A DNA stretch of 64,000 nucleotides from JARRLC01 sp050290865 (GTDB taxonomy: Bacteria > Pseudomonadota > Alphaproteobacteria > Rhizobiales > Rhodomicrobiaceae). The notes under the pieces are model-generated. The model did no database searches, was not told the origin of the DNA, and saw only the letters and a list, made by a program, of their open reading frames with translations. The stretch is from contig JBNKIW010000004.1 in NCBI GenBank assembly GCA_050290865.1, positions 124,001 to 188,000 on the forward strand. The letters are read 5' to 3'. This document shows positions 62,240 to 64,000 of the stretch, piece by piece. The number at the start of each line of letters is the position of its first letter. The stretch's first letter is position 1. Both the position numbers and the translations under genes were made by a program.

Positions 62240-62986
62240 ATGGCAGGGCATTCAAAATTCAAGAACATCATGCACCGGAAGGGCGCCCAGGATAAAAGGC
62301 GCTCGAAAATGTTTTCCAAGCTTTCCAAAGAAATCACCGTCGCCGCCAAGACCGGCATGCCCGATCCCAACATGAACCCGCGCCTGCGCGCAGCCATCCT
62401 GGCCGCCCGCGCGCAGAACATGCCGAAGGACAACATCGAGCGAGCCATCAAGAAGAGCCAGGAGGCCGGCGGTGAGGAATACCAGGAAATCCGCTATGAG
62501 GGCTTCGCCCCCGGCGGAGTCGGTGTCATCGTCGAGGCGCTGACGGACAACCGCAACCGCACCGCCAGCGAGGTGCGCTCCACCTTCACCAAATATGGCG
62601 GCAATCTCGGCGAGACGGGCGCGGTATCGTTCATGTTCGACCGTGCCGGCGAGATCGAGTACCCGGTCAGTGCCGCCAGCGACGACGAGATGCTGGAGGC
62701 GGCCCTGGAGGCGGGCGCGGATGACTGCCAGTCCGATGAGGATGGCCATCGGCTCTATTGCGCCATGGACGCCCTGCACGAGGTGAGCCGCGCCCTTGAG
62801 GCTAAATTCGGCGAACCCGCGGCTGCGCGTATCATGTGGCGTCCGAAGAATACCGTGGATGTCGATGATGAAAAGGCGGAAAAGCTCCTGAAGATGCTGG
62901 ACGTGCTGGAGGACTCAGACGATGTCCAGAATGTTTACGCCAATTTCGAGATTTCGGAGAGCACTATGGCGCGCCTCAGCGGCTGA
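62240..62986 (+). CDS. yebC: YebC/PmpR-family transcription and translation factor
   Basis: 248 residues with the full YebC pattern: MAGHSKFKNIMHRKGAQDKRRSKMFSKLSKEI, NMPKDNIERAIKKS, YEGFAPGGVGVIVEALTDNRNRTASEVRSTFTKYGGNLGETGAVSFMFDR, and a C-terminal acidic LLKMLDVLEDSDDVQNVYANFEI. Members act as DNA-binding regulators, and recent work links them to ribosome stalling at proline runs. The ATG at 62240 is the family start. In many genomes it precedes ruvC; here it is followed by a histone-H1-like secreted protein. Confidence 0.94.
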   Translation: MAGHSKFKNIMHRKGAQDKRRSKMFSKLSKEITVAAKTGMPDPNMNPRLRAAILAARAQNMPKDNIERAIKKSQEAGGEEYQEIRYEGFAPGGVGVIVEALTDNRNRTASEVRSTFTKYGGNLGETGAVSFMFDRAGEIEYPVSAASDDEMLEAALEAGADDCQSDEDGHRLYCAMDALHEVSRALEAKFGEPAAARIMWRPKNTVDVDDEKAEKLLKMLDVLEDSDDVQNVYANFEISESTMARLSG

Positions 62987-63025
62987 GCTGGCGGCGGCGT
63001 CTCAATCACAACGGAGACAGAAGCC

Positions 63026-63724
63026 ATGAAACATTGTGCTGCGCTTATTGTGGGGCTGGCCCTTTTTGCCGTGCCCGCCCATGCTCAGACGGAGGCACCG
63101 AAGCCGGACGTCGCCGCCAAGGCGGATACAGCCGCGACGCCATCGAAGGGCGGAGCCACCGCGGCATCCGAAACGGCCAAACCGCGGGCTGCCGCGACCG
63201 CGTCCGAGGGCGTCAAGCCGCAGGCACCGGCATCCGGAAAAGAGAAATCCGCCGCGGCGGCGGGAGAAGGCGTGAAGCCCAATACCCCGGCTGCCGCAGC
63301 GTCGAAGGCGGCCAGCGCAACCGCGTCCGCTCCCAAGAAGGACACCGCCGCCGCCTCGGCACCCGCGACCGGTCAGAGCCGCACTGCAAAGGCTGCCGAT
63401 GGCGCCAACGGCAAGACTGTGAAGAAGGGCGTAGAAAAAGCAGCCACGCCGAAGAAAGAGACCACCGCTTCCACCCGCGGGGCGGGCGAGAAGACGACCG
63501 GTGCATCCTCGGCGAATGACAAGAAGGCCGTCAAGAAGGTGCCCGCCGCGACGAAGAAGGCCACCGCCTCCACCGGACGTGTCTCCGCTCCGGGAACAAA
63601 AGCCCGTAAGAAGAAGGTTACGAGGAAGGTGAGGAAGAAGAGACGCGGAGTGTCCGGCGCAGCGATTACCAGAGAAGGCGGGAAGACCTGCTCCGGCCGG
63701 GACGAATACCGCGTCTGCTGGTGA
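63026..63724 (+). CDS. Secreted Ala/Lys-rich low-complexity protein
   Basis: 232 residues: signal peptide 1-20 (MKHCAALIVGLALFAVPAHA), then about 160 residues of Ala, Lys, Thr, Pro and Ser repeats with the recurring element EGVKP (ASEGVKPQAPAS, GEGVKPNTPAA), a strongly basic stretch near 190-205 (KARKKKVTRKVRKKRR) and a conserved-looking tail with two Cys (GKTCSGRDEYRVCW). It resembles histone H1 in composition but carries a signal peptide, so it may bind peptidoglycan, LPS or DNA outside the membrane. No family is recognised. Confidence 0.65.
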   Translation: MKHCAALIVGLALFAVPAHAQTEAPKPDVAAKADTAATPSKGGATAASETAKPRAAATASEGVKPQAPASGKEKSAAAAGEGVKPNTPAAAASKAASATASAPKKDTAAASAPATGQSRTAKAADGANGKTVKKGVEKAATPKKETTASTRGAGEKTTGASSANDKKAVKKVPAATKKATASTGRVSAPGTKARKKKVTRKVRKKRRGVSGAAITREGGKTCSGRDEYRVCW

Positions 63725-63787
63725 AGGGGCTACGAAATCGCGCCGGCAGGGGTGATCGGTGATCGCCGCGCCGTGCGAGTATCGCTG

Positions 63788-64000
63788 TCACCTGCGGGTG
63801 CGAAAGAAATCGCGCAGCAGCGCCGCCGCGTCGCTCGCGCCGATGCCACTGTAGACTTCGGGCGCGTGATGGCAGGTGGGCTGTCCGAAAAAGCGGATGC
63901 CATGTTCGACCGCACCGCCCTTTTCGTCCGCCGCGCCAAAATACAGGCGGGCGATGCGCGCAAAGGAAATCGCCGCCGCACACATTGCGCAGGGCTCCAG
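63788..64000 (-). CDS. tadA: tRNA-specific adenosine deaminase (partial, N-terminus beyond the right edge)
   Basis: C-terminal 70 residues of TadA, which makes inosine at tRNA-Arg wobble position 34. The second zinc motif EPCAMCAAAISFARI is at the very edge, followed by YFGAADEKGGAVEHGIRFF and the HHAPEVYSG segment that marks TadA over other deaminases. The gene continues to the right; the catalytic HAE motif lies outside. It converges on the secreted Ala/Lys-rich gene. Confidence 0.87.
   Translation of the reverse strand: MEPCAMCAAAISFARIARLYFGAADEKGGAVEHGIRFFGQPTCHHAPEVYSGIGASDAAALLRDFFRTRR

Overview
The window is GC-rich DNA with dense, mostly short-spaced genes. It looks like the chromosome of a free-living diazotrophic alphaproteobacterium of the order Hyphomicrobiales. 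The evidence is a regB/senC/regA redox-regulation locus, a nifB-centred nitrogen-fixation cluster with a sigma-54 promoter and NifA sites, a Mur-type box in front of mntH, a suhB/MmgR-type small RNA next to hisN, and several OmpW or porin-like proteins with an Ala-Ala-Asp-Leu-Gly-Gly mature N-terminus. A purple non-sulfur or budding relative such as Rhodomicrobium would fit, but that genus guess is inference. No phage, insertion sequence, CRISPR array, tRNA or rRNA was seen. The two edge genes (fdsB on the left, tadA on the right) are cut by the window.

Layout. 1-1.7 kb: fdsG-fdsB of a soluble NAD-dependent formate dehydrogenase. 1.9-8.9 kb: housekeeping genes (tRNA-editing protein, cnoX, LON-domain protein, moaB, thiD), an atypical FixJ-like regulator whose phosphoacceptor is Glu, and an OmpW-like porin behind a perfect FNR/FixK box. 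8.3-11.2 kb: senC divergent from regB-regA. 11.2-19.7 kb: GFA protein, DUF1178/nitrilase/grxC, uncharacterised secreted and basic-tailed proteins, ada, an endonuclease-like phosphatase and a GMC oxidoreductase. 19.7-23.9 kb: nifB-fdxN-LRV-nifZ-nifT-SIR2-like, all on the minus strand.

23.9-37.0 kb is an organic-acid oxidation region. lldE sits alone, then come cytochrome c, a LysR regulator, glcDEF (glycolate oxidase), dapE, a membrane protein, a glycosyltransferase and lldF-lldG. The LutABC-type lactate oxidation set is therefore split by about 10 kb with the glycolate oxidase genes in between. 37-48 kb: mntH, a hydrolase/phosphoribosyltransferase pair, a hybrid histidine kinase, N-formylglutamate amidohydrolase, the small RNA, hisN, coaD and two cyclophilins. 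47-54 kb: nitrilase, a second hybrid kinase, L,D-transpeptidase, a TerC protein and a class II aldolase whose 3' ends overlap.

54-64 kb: two tandem beta-barrel proteins, a tyrosine-kinase-like (CpsD/ExoP family) protein that has lost its Walker A lysine, a TonB-like protein, recG, a TetR-GST operon with an AT-rich operator, yebC, a histone-H1-like secreted protein and the tadA end.

The window joins several redox and oxygen inputs (RegBA, FNR/FixK, FixJ-like, NifA) to nitrogen fixation and respiratory oxidation of small organic acids. The strongest leads for new biology are the SIR2-like and LRV proteins inside the nif operon, the Glu-receiver FixJ homologue, and the pseudo-BY-kinase next to a TonB-like protein.
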